NCBI RefSeq assembly: GCF_002575655.3
Contig: NC_053040.3
Coordinates: 456,802,780 to 456,866,779, forward strand
Length of the DNA: 64,000 nucleotides
Direction of reading: 5' to 3'
Origin: Aegilops tauschii subsp. strangulata
Taxonomy: Eukaryota > Streptophyta > Magnoliopsida > Poales > Poaceae
In this document: piece by piece, positions 11,462 through 21,849 of the stretch
How the letters are laid out: each line of letters opens with the position of its first letter
Numbering within the stretch: position 1 is the first letter of the stretch
The notes under the pieces: model-generated
What the model saw: the letters and a program-made list of their open reading frames with translations, nothing else
Database searches by the model: none
Told to the model about the DNA's origin: nothing
Made by a program: the position numbers and the translations under genes

Positions 11462-14400
11462 CAAGAAATCTCGTCCCGAGATTTAAGAGGTAGTGAAAGA
11501 GAGAAAGGTTTGGTAAAGAATCTAGTGGGTCTTCTCATTCTGGCTTGTTCTTCTCGAAGAGGCCGGTCCAATACATTGATGTCTTCATTTCTCTGCTTCA
11601 GGTCATCATGATGAAGTCGGCATCCTTTCTTCGGGAACTCCATCGTATTTATGGAAGAATAAAGGGGGGGCATTCCGGGAGAACAGATCTCTGCAAGGTC
11701 GACTATCTGGTCAATAACATCGAGGAAGGTAGCGGAAGTAACTCTCGAATTGAAACTTAAGAAAATATTGAGAGCAAAGTAAGGAGGTACCATGGGAAGT
11801 TTCAAGCGGGCTGGCAATCGTTCGATGCCTGAATTAGGGCGTGAAAGGGGCTCAATGCAACAAAAATAAGTATTGTGCATGATACCAGAATTGATCACTA
11901 GGAAGGTGGCCCGTGAATTACATACGAAATCAAGCGCGAGGAATAACTTTGGAAACAGGGGTGTACAAGAGAGTCAGGTTTCGATCCTGTGGAACTGTGG
12001 GTTATGGGCCCACCATGTGGGTTTTTTTATAGGAGCGGTGACATCTTGCACGGTCATGATAGCAAGGCATGTCAGAGGGTAGCCTGTCAGTTATATGTCA
12101 GCAACATCGTCGGTACCAAGGGCGAGGGACGAAGAGAACCATTTTCCTGCTCGTTGAAACGAGGCGGACCATTAGGCAAAGTTCTTGTCCATCGGTGGTT
12201 ACCGAAATGTCACCAACAATAGTAACAGGGTCTTACTGACAGAGTTGTACACCGAGGTGTTTACATAAGAAGGAGAATATTACTGCTTAGATCATATAGA
12301 TCACCAGAAAGGTTAAACCAAACAATGGAAAGGAAAATATGATTATCAGATTAAACAGAAGAATGGAAAGGAAAATGTGTTTAAACACATATTTCAATGG
12401 TATATCCTTCCCAAGGACAAGCAGAGCATGATATCCATGACATGATATAATGTAGAAAACTCTTTAGGTACGGGAGAGAAATTTCATGACATTACCCATA
12501 CAACGGTGTTTGGATAATTGAGCAGGAAACAATTAGCTTTGGGCTTCAAATGTTCCTGTTTAAAATCAGAGTACCATAGACATGCTTCGAGATAGCATTG
12601 ACATGGTGAATAGGTAAGATCAGGCCATGGATACACAAAGGATCCATCAGGAACAACTTATAGAGTAAGTCTTACAATTTCCTCATGGAAGAATAGTTAA
12701 CCTTGCTAAGAAGGAAATTATAACAAAAGGTCCTCTGGCTAGGGGTGCTAAGCAAAGACACCACCTTACCGGGTCATATAAAGACCAATGTATAACTCTT
12801 GTAAATATGTTCCAACCATCATATCTGACCGAGATTCAGATCTGATTGATGTCAGGATACCACAGACTCAGGATGTCTGAGAAGAAAGGTGCAACACAAA
12901 TTGATGGGATGACATTGTAAGATTCTCGGGAAATGAACTATGAAAGCAAGTTCCGAAACAAGAGTTCATCATTAAACCAAGGAGAGGGTTAGGAGGTGGC
13001 TGATGGACTCAGCGACATTCCATTGAGATTTCCAAAAGATGGATTTCCACAATTATGTGTACAAGGAGATAGATTTTGTCAGTTCAAATGATATAATGAG
13101 GTATACTCGAGGAAACATACACGATTGAACATTGGTTGACGGTGCACCCGAAATATGGGCTAGGCAGCACAATCAATGTTCGAATGATAATTCAATAAGC
13201 CATAGACGTAGAATGAAACTATAGACCAATAACTTCAAAGCAATAGGGTTGCTAGAAGTTTAGAATTTACACATCACAAACCACTTGTGGGTACCCCGGT
13301 TGGAATCAACACGAGGACCAAGAAAGAATGGTGATGGTGAGAAGTATCATTATAGCAAGAATTCTTAAGAGGTGGAGCAATCCTCACAACATTCTTGACA
13401 TCAAAGATGGTAATACTCCGCGGTAGAACTTAACATAAGTTGGATAGCAGGGAAATCAAGATACAACACAAAATATGAACAAGTTTGTGTTGGGGGGAGG
13501 CAAGAATGTTGTCGATTATAACAGAATTCATCGAGGGGCAAGGATGGTATTTCTCATCCTGAATTTCGAAACACAACTTGGAAGAAGTCAAATTGTTGAC
13601 AATGATCACGACAAATTTGTCGAGAGGTCTTCAAGAAGATGTAACTGATCGACGATGACATCAAGTCAAAGGAATGATGAAAGCGAAAGGTTATTGGAAC
13701 CACGGGTAGGACACAAACTCGAAATCAAGTTTGTTGTTCAAGGAGAAGTGATATGACGAGGAAGATCGACGTAAGATTAGCTCACCGTCGAAGGTTGTGC
13801 TCCGTGATTAAGGACCAGGTAGCACAGTTAAAATCAGCACGATAATGGTGTAGCCGAGTAGGCTAGGAATGACATGACCGAGTTCAAACTCGTAAGTAAT
13901 GAAGGTTACCAAGAGTTGTTGAATCGCAGTGCGGACTCGATTCAGTTGTCGGTGTCCTTGAGGGGTTCTAACAACTCAGAACCCGTTGGAAAAATGGAAT
14001 CGGCAAGAATATTAGTTGATGAAGAACTCATAAGAAGTTATGTTGCTCGTGATAATCTCGAGATACCAGGGGGTAATACTCGACGACAGATCAAAGTAGA
14101 GGTTAGATTGGGTTTTGCTCTGCAGAAGTCAAGTGCTTAAACTTGCACGAGAAATGGTGTTTAAAGGAGAACGTGGTCGGAACCACGATTGCAAAAGGCC
14201 AGATCCCAGATATAAGATGAACTTATACCAAGGGAATAATTAATTTAAGAAAAGCTTTAATGATAAGATCTACATCGTGTCCATGGGCATGAACGCAAAG
14301 TTCAAGGTCGACTCCCACTCCTTCAATGCATAACCTTTCATTCACTTCTCGCGTTTGATGAAGTTGCAGTGTTGAAAATTTTTATCTGGCAAAATACCAA

Positions 14401-15637
14401 AAGAGTATGACTCATGAAAACTTTCGAGTTCACACATATTATGAAAGGCATAGGTTCAACCCATCGGGGCATCGTGGAAACATATACCACAAGCTTCAGG
14501 GGTAAATAACTCAAGCTCGATAGTAGAGCATGGGTGTCAAAACGAGAGGATACAATTTACTAAAGGCATTATGTATCAGGGAAAGAACTCACAAGGTGAT
14601 TAAATATGAGGGCACTGTCGGATAATAATCTAACAAAGGATTTGGTGGTCCACAAGGGATCAGATGTGAGCATCGATACTCAACTAGAGGAAGAAAGAAT
14701 GCAAGGGGATCAGATTATAGAAACAACTGGCTAACTCAAAGCTCAAATGCAAAGGAATTATGATTTCCAAATCAAGGGATCAGAAGCAAACGCTCTGATT
14801 AAGGATGGATAAGTTGAATAGCCTTAGGGGTACAATCGATGGCAATTTGATTGGTCGATACCAGCTCATGTTTAAAATGACGTTTGAGCCAGAAGGAAGA
14901 ATTCTAGGATCTGATTGAGGACTGCGAGAATTCGCAACATATTGAATCAACGGACTCAAAATGATAATGACAAGAGATGCCAATAAGATTACGAGACTTC
15001 CGATTAATCATAATGCAAGTAAGCAAGAATTTCAAGAGCAAAAAGGCTCCTGAAGATTTTCGGAAGATCGAATGATATTTTGAACACTTTTGTGAAATAC
15101 TTGAATCAAGGGATGAGCGGATACTCGGTAAGTGCAAGGATTATCCGTAGGGGTATTCAGGTGACAAAGAACAGCAAGGTAGTAAGCTCAAAGGATTTTC
15201 GGAACAACAGAGAGAATTTCGGGGTATCTAGTAATAACAAGATCAACTGGGAAACATTGTATGAATGGCGAGTATACGTGGTTACCCATAGGAGTTTATC
15301 GATGAAAGGGAATTGCAAAAGCGATGAACACAAGTTCTCGGGTTATCAGCGGAGAGTATCTTCAGGGTCTTCACGTGCAGCAGACGATCAACAGTAATAA
15401 GGGGCTCTCCGGGTGAAAGTGATAACGAGATCCTAATGTTAGATTTAGCAAAATTCATTTAACCAGAATAGGAGAGAGATCAAAGTCCCAGAGTAAAGGC
15501 CAAGGAGTAAAAGATCCTAGTACCACCCAATGGCGACGTGGGCCCGTAAGACACACAGCCATGTTAGTAAAAACTTTTCCAATGACTAGACTTGACTTCG
15601 GCCAAGGAGTTGGAAAGGGGGATTCCTACAGGCAGTC

Positions 15638-15651
15638 GGCTCTGATACCAA
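15638..15651 (-). other. Primer-binding site of element B (initiator Met tRNA)
   Basis: The same TTGGTATCAGAGCC as in element A, two bases from the LTR starting at 15654. Confidence 0.9.
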
Positions 15652-15653
15652 CT

Positions 15654-18649
15654 TGTGACGCCCCCGATTTGACCGTACACTAATCATGCACGCAAATGTG
15701 TACGATCAAGATCAGGGACTCACGGGAAGATATCACAACACAACTCTACAACATAAATAAGTCATACAAGCATCATAATACAAGCCAGGGGCCTCGAGGG
15801 CTCGAATACAATTGCTCGATCATAGACGAGTCAGCGGAAGCAACAAAATCTGAGTACAGACATAAGTTAAACAAGTTTGCCTTAAGAAGGCTAGCACAAA
15901 AGTAGCAACGATCGAAAAGGCAAGGCCTCCTGCCTGGGACCTCCTAACTACTCCTCGAAGCCGAACTCCATGTAGAATCATCCTCGGGATCTCTAGCTCC
16001 TGGACTCCAGCATCTGGTTGCGACAATCAGGTATAGGAAGGGGAAAAGAGGGAGAAAAGCAACCGTGAGTACTCATCCAAAGTACTCGCAAGCAAGGAGC
16101 TACACTACATATGCATGGGTATATGTGTAAAGGGCCATATCAGTGAACTGAACTGCAGAATGCCAGAATAAGGGGGGACAGCTAGTCCTGTCGAAGACTA
16201 CGCTTCTGGCCACCTCCATCTTGCAGCATGTAGAAGAGAGTAGATGGTAAGTTCACCAAGTAGCATCGCATAGCATAATCCTACCCGGCGATCCCCTCCT
16301 CGTCGCCCTGTTAGAGAGCGATCACCGGGTTGTATCTGGCACTTGGAAGGGTGTGTTTTGTTAAGTATCCAGTTCTAGTTGTCATAAGGTCAAGGTACAA
16401 CTCCGGGTCGTCCTTTTTCCGAGGGACACGGCTATTCGAATAGATAAACTTCCCTGCAGGGGTGCACCACATAACCCAACACGCTCGATCCCATTTGGCC
16501 GGACACACTTTTCTGGGTCATGCCCGGCCTCGGAAGATCAACACGTCGCAGCCCCACCTAAGCACAACAGAGAGGTCAGCACGCCGGTCTAACTCCTATG
16601 CACGCAGGGGTCTGGGCCCATCGCCCATTGCACACCTGCACGTTGCGTACGCGGCCGGAAGCAGACCTAGCCTAGTGGCGTTCCAGTCCAATCCGGCGCG
16701 CGCCACTCAGTCGCTGACGTCACGAAGGCTTCAGCTGATACCACGACGCCGGGATACCCATAACTACTCCCGCGTAGATGGTTAGTGCGTATAGACCAAA
16801 TGGCCAGACTCAGATCAAATACCAAGATCTCGTTAAGCGTGTTAAGTATCTGCGAACGCCGACCAGGGCCAGGCCCACCTCTCTCCTAGGTGGTCTCAAC
16901 CTGCCCTGTCGCTCCGCCACAAAGTAACAGTCGGGGGCCGTCAGGAACCCAGGCCCACCTCTACCGGGGTGGAGCCACCTGTCCTTTCAGCCCCCTCATC
17001 AGAATCACTTGCGGGTACTCAACGAGCCGACCCGACTTTAGTCACCACATGTGTCATGTATATAAGGTATATAGTATATACCCGTGATCACCTCCCGAAG
17101 TGATCACGGCCCAGTAGTATAGCATGGCAGACGGACAAGAGTGTAGGGCCACTGGTGGAACACTAGCATCCTATACTAAGCAGTAGGATAGCAGGTAAGG
17201 GTAACAACTGTAGCAACAAGGACAGGCTATGCATCAGTATAGGATTAACCGAAAGCAGTAACATGCTACACTACTCTAATGCAAGCAGTATAGAGAAGAA
17301 TAGGCGATATCTGGTGATCAAAGGGGGGGCTTGCCTAGTTGCTCTGGCAAGTAGGAGGGGTCGTCAACTCCGTAGTCGAACTGGGCAGCAGCAGTGTCGG
17401 TCTCGTAGTCTACCGGAGAGAAGAGGGGGGAAGAAACAGTAAATACAATGCAAACATAAGCATGACGATGCGTGACATGACAATGAGCGGTGCTAGGTGT
17501 GTCCTAACGCGACAGTAGGTGGTACCGGCGAAGGGGGGGGGGACATCCGGGAAAGTATTCCCGCTGTTTCGAGTTTTCGGACAGATGAAACGGAGGGGGA
17601 AAGTTGCGAGTTCGATATGTTAGGGATGTGTGGCGGACGAACGGGCTGCGTATCCGGATTCGTCTCGTCGTTCTGAGCAACTTTCATGTAGAAAGTATTT
17701 TCATCCGAGTTACGGATTATTTTATATGATTTTCTAAAGATTTAATCATTTTCTGAATTTTAATTAATTATTTAATTCAACATTATCCAAAACAGTGTTT
17801 GGTGATGTCAGCATGACGTAGGGGTGACGTCAGCGGTCAACGGTCCGCTGACCAGAGTCAAACCTGACCGGTGGGTCCAGTGGGACCCACCTGTCATAGT
17901 CTGAGACTAACTAATCAGGTTTTAATTAGTTTATTTAATTGATTAGGTTAATTACTGATTAGATTAATCTAAATATGATTAATTAATTCCTTAATTAATG
18001 AATTAATTAATGAAATTATTTATTTATTTATTTATTCCTTTTTTTCTTTAAACATTCTGGGGCCGGGCCTCTCTGGTCATAGGCACGGGGGCCTAACGGG
18101 CGAAACGGGCGCACTGGCTTTGTCAGGTGCGGGCGCCGCGCACCCGCGTGGAGGCAACGGAGGGCGCCGGCGGGGTCGTGCCCACGACGCGTCCAGGGGA
18201 GGGCGTGTGGGCGTGCGGGAAGGGGAACCACGGCAGCGGCTCGCCGGAGTTGCGTTCCGGTGACCATTTGGTCACCCACGAGCATCAGTAGGACGAGCGC
18301 GTTGGCGCGCATCGAGTTGGGCTAGGGGTTGGTGCTGGAGGTGTCGGGATGGACGCCGGCGACGAGGTCTAGCGGCAGCGAAAACATCCTGGGCATCCAT
18401 GAACAAGACGGCAGCAGTGTTTCGTCCAGGGGTCAACGCAACGACGACAACAAGCCTGGCCGCGGCGGCATGGCCACGACCGGCTCTCGGCTTCGGTCAC
18501 GGCTAGCTGGCGACGCGTGCGAGGCAGGGAAGAGAGGGGAAATATGGCGGCGCTCACATCGATGATGAGGAGCAGCTCGGGGCAGCCGGAGGGAGACGGC
18601 GGCGCGAAGTAGGCCGGCAAGAGGAGGCGCGGTTGGCGACGGCGAGGAC
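15654..18649 (-). mobile_element. Element B, 5' LTR, truncated at right
   Basis: It is nearly identical to 7531 to about 10530, then ends abruptly inside the GC-rich core at the motif GGCGAGGAC. The next base is already Stowaway-like sequence. About 0.9 kb of LTR and any target-site duplicate are missing. Confidence 0.88.
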
Positions 18650-18745
18650 ATGAGTGAATCTACACTCTAAAATATGTCTATATACATTCGTATGTGGTAG
18701 TCCATTTGAAATCTCAAAAAGCCAAATATTTAGGAACGGAGGGAG
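18650..18745. mobile_element. Half of a Stowaway (Thalos-like) MITE
   Basis: It matches the right half of the complete Stowaway at 40457-40613: the shared core ATGAGTGAATCTACACTC, and the end ACGGAGGGAG followed by TA. The left half and its inverted repeat are absent; the LTR of element B is fused to the middle of the MITE. Confidence 0.75.
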
Positions 18746-19050
18746 TATCTTTTTTATGCCGCCGGTTGTGGCTGTCCCGATATCCTATTTTTAGCTCTAT
18801 GTGAGCGTTTTTATTTTTTGAGACTTGAAGACTGTGTTAAACTATTTGCTTATTAATAAATTGGCCGCATGCATCGTTCTGATGCAGAGGCCGGGGATAA
18901 CCTTCTTTTCGAAAAAGCCACTATTATCGGGTGCCGTTACAAAAGCACAGACCAAACACCTCCTAAGTTGTAAAGCATAATCTTATAGTATATAGTATAG
19001 TACAAGTACTACTAGCATACTGAAATTCATACAATCTTGTCAAAGTATCA
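18746..19050. other. Unassigned stretch with LINE-tail-like sequence
   Basis: At 18840-18916 there is a stretch (TTAATAAATTGGCCGCATGC, then GATGCAGAGGCCGGGG) that resembles the 3' untranslated end of grass LINE-type elements, with a short A-rich end. No poly(A) plus target duplication could be defined. Nothing else is recognisable here. Confidence 0.35.
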
Positions 19051-19248
19051 CCAAACCCCTATATCCGGGGGCGTTTTCGCTCCAATATTGATCCACTTGG
19101 ATGAAAATGACCGATGGTGAAGTTTGGATGTGGCAGGTGCATTATTTTTGGTACATGGCGGTGTACAAATGCCTTGTGTATTCAGTTTTTTTGATTCAAA
19201 TTTTTTGAACGGGTGTGGCGATCGTCTTGGTTGGTTTAGCGTTTTTTT
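19051..19248. repeat. Unclassified dispersed repeat, copy 1 of 2
   Basis: About 200 bp aligns with 44146-44336 in the same orientation. Shared blocks include GTTTTCGCTC, AATATTGAT and CACTTGGATGAAAATGACC. It has no coding frame, no terminal repeats and no resemblance to any transposon family I recognise. GC-rich sequence ending in a TATA-containing segment follows both copies, so it may be a captured promoter-proximal region or the end of an unrecognised mobile unit. Confidence 0.6.
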
Positions 19249-19326
19249 GTTGGCTGTGCGGTAGTCTGGCGTGGTCGTTCTGTTTCCTTTGATTTCTATT
19301 GGGTATTCGCCGTTGGGTTCCGTGTA

Positions 19327-19498
19327 TGTCGCTGTCGGTCGATCTGGTCGTGCCGCTGTTGGCGCAGTTCTCGCGTCGCTTTCCGTTGGTATTCGGGTCT
19401 GGCTTCTGCTTCTGTCGCTGTCGGGCGGTATGGTTGTGCCGCTGTTGGTCCATTTGCCGCGTCGCTTTCCGTTTCCCATTGGGTCTTGTGCGTGTTGC
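19327..19498. repeat. Degenerate two-copy tandem repeat, period about 86 bp
   Basis: TGTCGCTGTCGG at 19327 recurs at 19413, followed in both copies by similar blocks (TGCCGCTGTTGG, then CGTCGCTTTCCGTT). The long plus-strand open frame across it (19271-20200) is low-complexity and runs antisense to the OVATE fragment, so I do not call it a gene. Confidence 0.55.
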
Positions 19499-20002
19499 TG
19501 TTGGTTGGTTACTGCTGCCTTGGAACGCGATGGCATCGTCCTTTCTGACAAATCGGTGCCGCTTTACATCCTTTGGTCGCTTCGTGTGCTGGCGCTACCG
19601 CTTTCGATGTTGCTTTGGGAGCTTGCCATTCCTTTTGATCGGTGCCGCCTCTCTCGTGTCTTCCAGAGATCTCTGCGTTTAATTTTATTGTTCCCTCCGT
19701 CTGCTGCCACCGTTCCACCGTCGTACGCAACTATAAAGCTCTCCTCCTCCTGCCTCGCCTGGCCAACCCTGCACCACCCCACCATCGAGCTCGGTTTCCC
19801 TGTCCGCCGTGGCCCCGTCTCGCTCTCCTGGACCGACGGCGGCGGCGGCGTCCGGTCGTTCCCGTCCAGCGTCCTTTTCTGCCGCGGCTCTTCCCATGCC
19901 GGCCTCAGACATAGCGACCAGGTCCTTTGCACCGGCGGCGGCTGGAGCCCAACAGGACATCTCAAGAGACGCAGCCTTGGAGCGGAGCAGTGTGTCGCGG
20001 GC

Positions 20003-20227
20003 TCACGATGCCGTGGCTCGGAACGCGGCGACGACGGCGTTGTTGTGCTTAGCGTCGTTGAAGGTGAGGTAGCACACGAGCGGCTCCTCGAGGCCCCTCG
20101 CCGATGCCCGGACGTCGTCGTCCGCCGCGATCATCTCGGTCATGCTCGCCAGGAAGTCCGGGTCCCCCGACTCCTTTACCGCGACGAGGCTCTCCTGTAG
20201 CCAGCGTTGGCGCCTCGCGCGTCGCCT
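20003..20227 (-). pseudogene. OVATE-domain gene fragment (OFP-like transcriptional repressor)
   Basis: A 74-codon open stretch on the minus strand runs from an in-frame TAG at 20228-20230 to a TGA at 20003-20005. It has the hallmark order of the plant OVATE domain: WLQESLVAVKESGDPDFL, then SMTEMI, an acidic linker, LEEPLVCYLTFN, and a C-terminal NNAVVAAFR. In intact OVATE family proteins this domain lies at the C-terminus and represses transcription with TALE homeodomain partners. Here no start codon or N-terminal region is joined in frame. The upstream minus-strand sequence to about 20400 is GC-rich and gene-like but frameshifted. It is probably a decayed or captured fragment, since it lies between repeats and next to a possible Helitron. 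The alternative is an exon of a real gene broken by sequence errors. Confidence 0.6.
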
Positions 20228-20749
20228 CTAGGGCATGGTGGTCGCATCCGAAGTCTGCGGCTGGCGTCCTCCTCTTGAGCCCACCGCACGTCTTCACGTG
20301 TAGGTTGTAGCCGCCGCCGCGCCGTCGCTCCCGGGCCGTCGGCGACGGGCTGCCGCTTCTCAAGACCTCCTCCTCCCGGCTCAACTTCTCTGCGGTGCGG
20401 CGTCGGCCGTGGGCCTGGTGAGCATCAGCTGCAGCTTCAGCTCCGGTATCATTGGGCTGCGGGCTGCACCGGACGATCTCTGCTCGGGATGTAGTAGGAC
20501 GCCATGTTCGAGGAGCACGGATGCGGCAGCAGCACCCCCTATAATGACGACGATGATGGCGTCACCATCGGCGGAGCACGATCACTTCTGTGGTGCTCGC
20601 ACAGGAGCCCGGCGGTGGCATTGCTTTTGTTAAGGGTTAGATAGCCATGCATATTTTCATACAGTGCCTGTTGTGCCTTCTTGCTTTTTGTTTCGGCCTG
20701 CATATAGTCTTAGATGGCCCGTCTATTCATATAATCATATATGATCCAA

Positions 20750-20875
20750 CACTACTGGAATTTCAGTGTACGCCATGCTCTTCGCCGAGAGCACATACAC
20801 ATCTATCGTTGATGGTGATGATGCGTTATCCAGTTTCTGCCGATACTGATCATTCATCTTTTTATTTTGCTCTAT
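20750..20875. mobile_element. Possible CACTA-type transposon end
   Basis: CACTACTGGAA at 20750, followed by a TTCGCCGAGAGC-like motif, resembles grass CACTA terminal and subterminal sequence. No opposite end, 3-bp target duplication or transposase was found, so this is only a hint. Confidence 0.25.
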
Positions 20876-21418
20876 GAAGGGAGCAGAACACATGTGTTAT
20901 TTACAGATAAAAGAGAACATATAAAAGAGAGAGAAAAGAGCTTCAGAGGAGAAGGAAATAAGCTTTCCCGGTCAAATTAAAGGCAAAAACTTGTATCATA
21001 TATGCTTGCCATAAACTTTTGACATTATTTCTTTATCTATCAGTCGAAACAACTCTGTGTGCTGACAAAGCAAGAGCTCATGGACGAGATAACCGCTGGA
21101 ATATAGTTGATGTGTTTTTTTTGCGGGCGTCAGCTTATAGTTTGAGCACCTGACAATGGAACACAATTGTCCTTACTAATGTTTATCTATTTTTTGTGTG
21201 GAATACATGTATATCTTTTTCACAAAACATGGTGTGCAATATTTTCTTGCAACTTGGAAGAATCCATGATACAAATGAAGCACAAGTTGTGTAGGAGTAA
21301 GATGGGCATATGCATGCTTGAGCTGTATAATTTGTTTTTTGGATTAACTTAGTGCTGAAACATATGTTCAGAATGTTGCAAGGAATTATCCTTTTCCATT
21401 TTAGCCATATTTCTGTTG

Positions 21419-21427
21419 TTCAGTTAA
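21419..21427. other. 9-bp target-site duplication, left (TTCAGTTAA)
   Basis: Identical to 30240-30248 on the other side of the Mutator element. Nine base pairs is the characteristic Mutator duplication length. Confidence 0.92.
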
Positions 21428-21493
21428 GAGAAAGGTATACTTTTCGTCCCTCAACTCTTGCCGAAGTCTAGATTTAGTCCCTCAACTACGAAA
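21428..21493 (+). repeat. MULE left terminal inverted repeat (66 bp)
   Basis: It pairs with 30174-30239 in inverted orientation with six mismatches. It is the expected transposase-binding and transposition end. Confidence 0.92.
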
Positions 21494-21640
21494 CCGTATA
21501 ACTTGCGGGCCAATAGCTCCTGTGCGACGTTTTTGAGGTGAATTGGCAAGAGTGCGACGTTGTTCGAGCGAATGGCTGTGGTGCGACACATTTGAGCGTG
21601 TAAATAGCCCAGGGCCACATGGGGTGTTAAATGTGGTTAA
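21494..21640 (+). repeat. MULE inner inverted arm, left
   Basis: It continues inward from the terminal repeat and pairs with 29135-29268. Shared blocks include GGCCAATAGCTCC, GAGGTGAATTGGCAAGAGTG and GAGCGAATGGCTGTGGTGCG. In other Mutator elements long terminal repeats also carry the promoter, so this arm probably belongs to the transposase promoter. Confidence 0.85.
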
Positions 21641-21849
21641 ATTGGTCGTCAACCAAGCCCGCCCGTTTATGTTAGGACATGTGGGTCCAACTTAATTGTT
21701 CCTCAAAACAGCTGACCGTGCCCTGCCGCCCGACCGTGCCGGGCCCGCCACTCTGCCCCCCTTCTTCTCCGGTGGCGGCGGATCTTGCGTTCTCGGTGGC
21801 GGCGGCGGAGCCCTCGTTCTCACGGTGGCGGAGCCTTCATCATAAGAAA

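Larger units (their letters stand above)
11449..15653 (-). mobile_element. Element B internal domain, non-coding
   Basis: This 4.2-kb interior is homologous to 1915-6131 and equally lacks gag-pol coding capacity. The two interiors differ by scattered substitutions and several indels of up to about 130 bp. They are therefore not a recent segmental duplication but separate insertions of one family. Confidence 0.8.

Noticed and set aside
19271..20200. 309-codon plus-strand frame
   Set aside because: It crosses a tandem repeat and then runs antisense through the OVATE fragment; its composition is low-complexity and no domain is visible.
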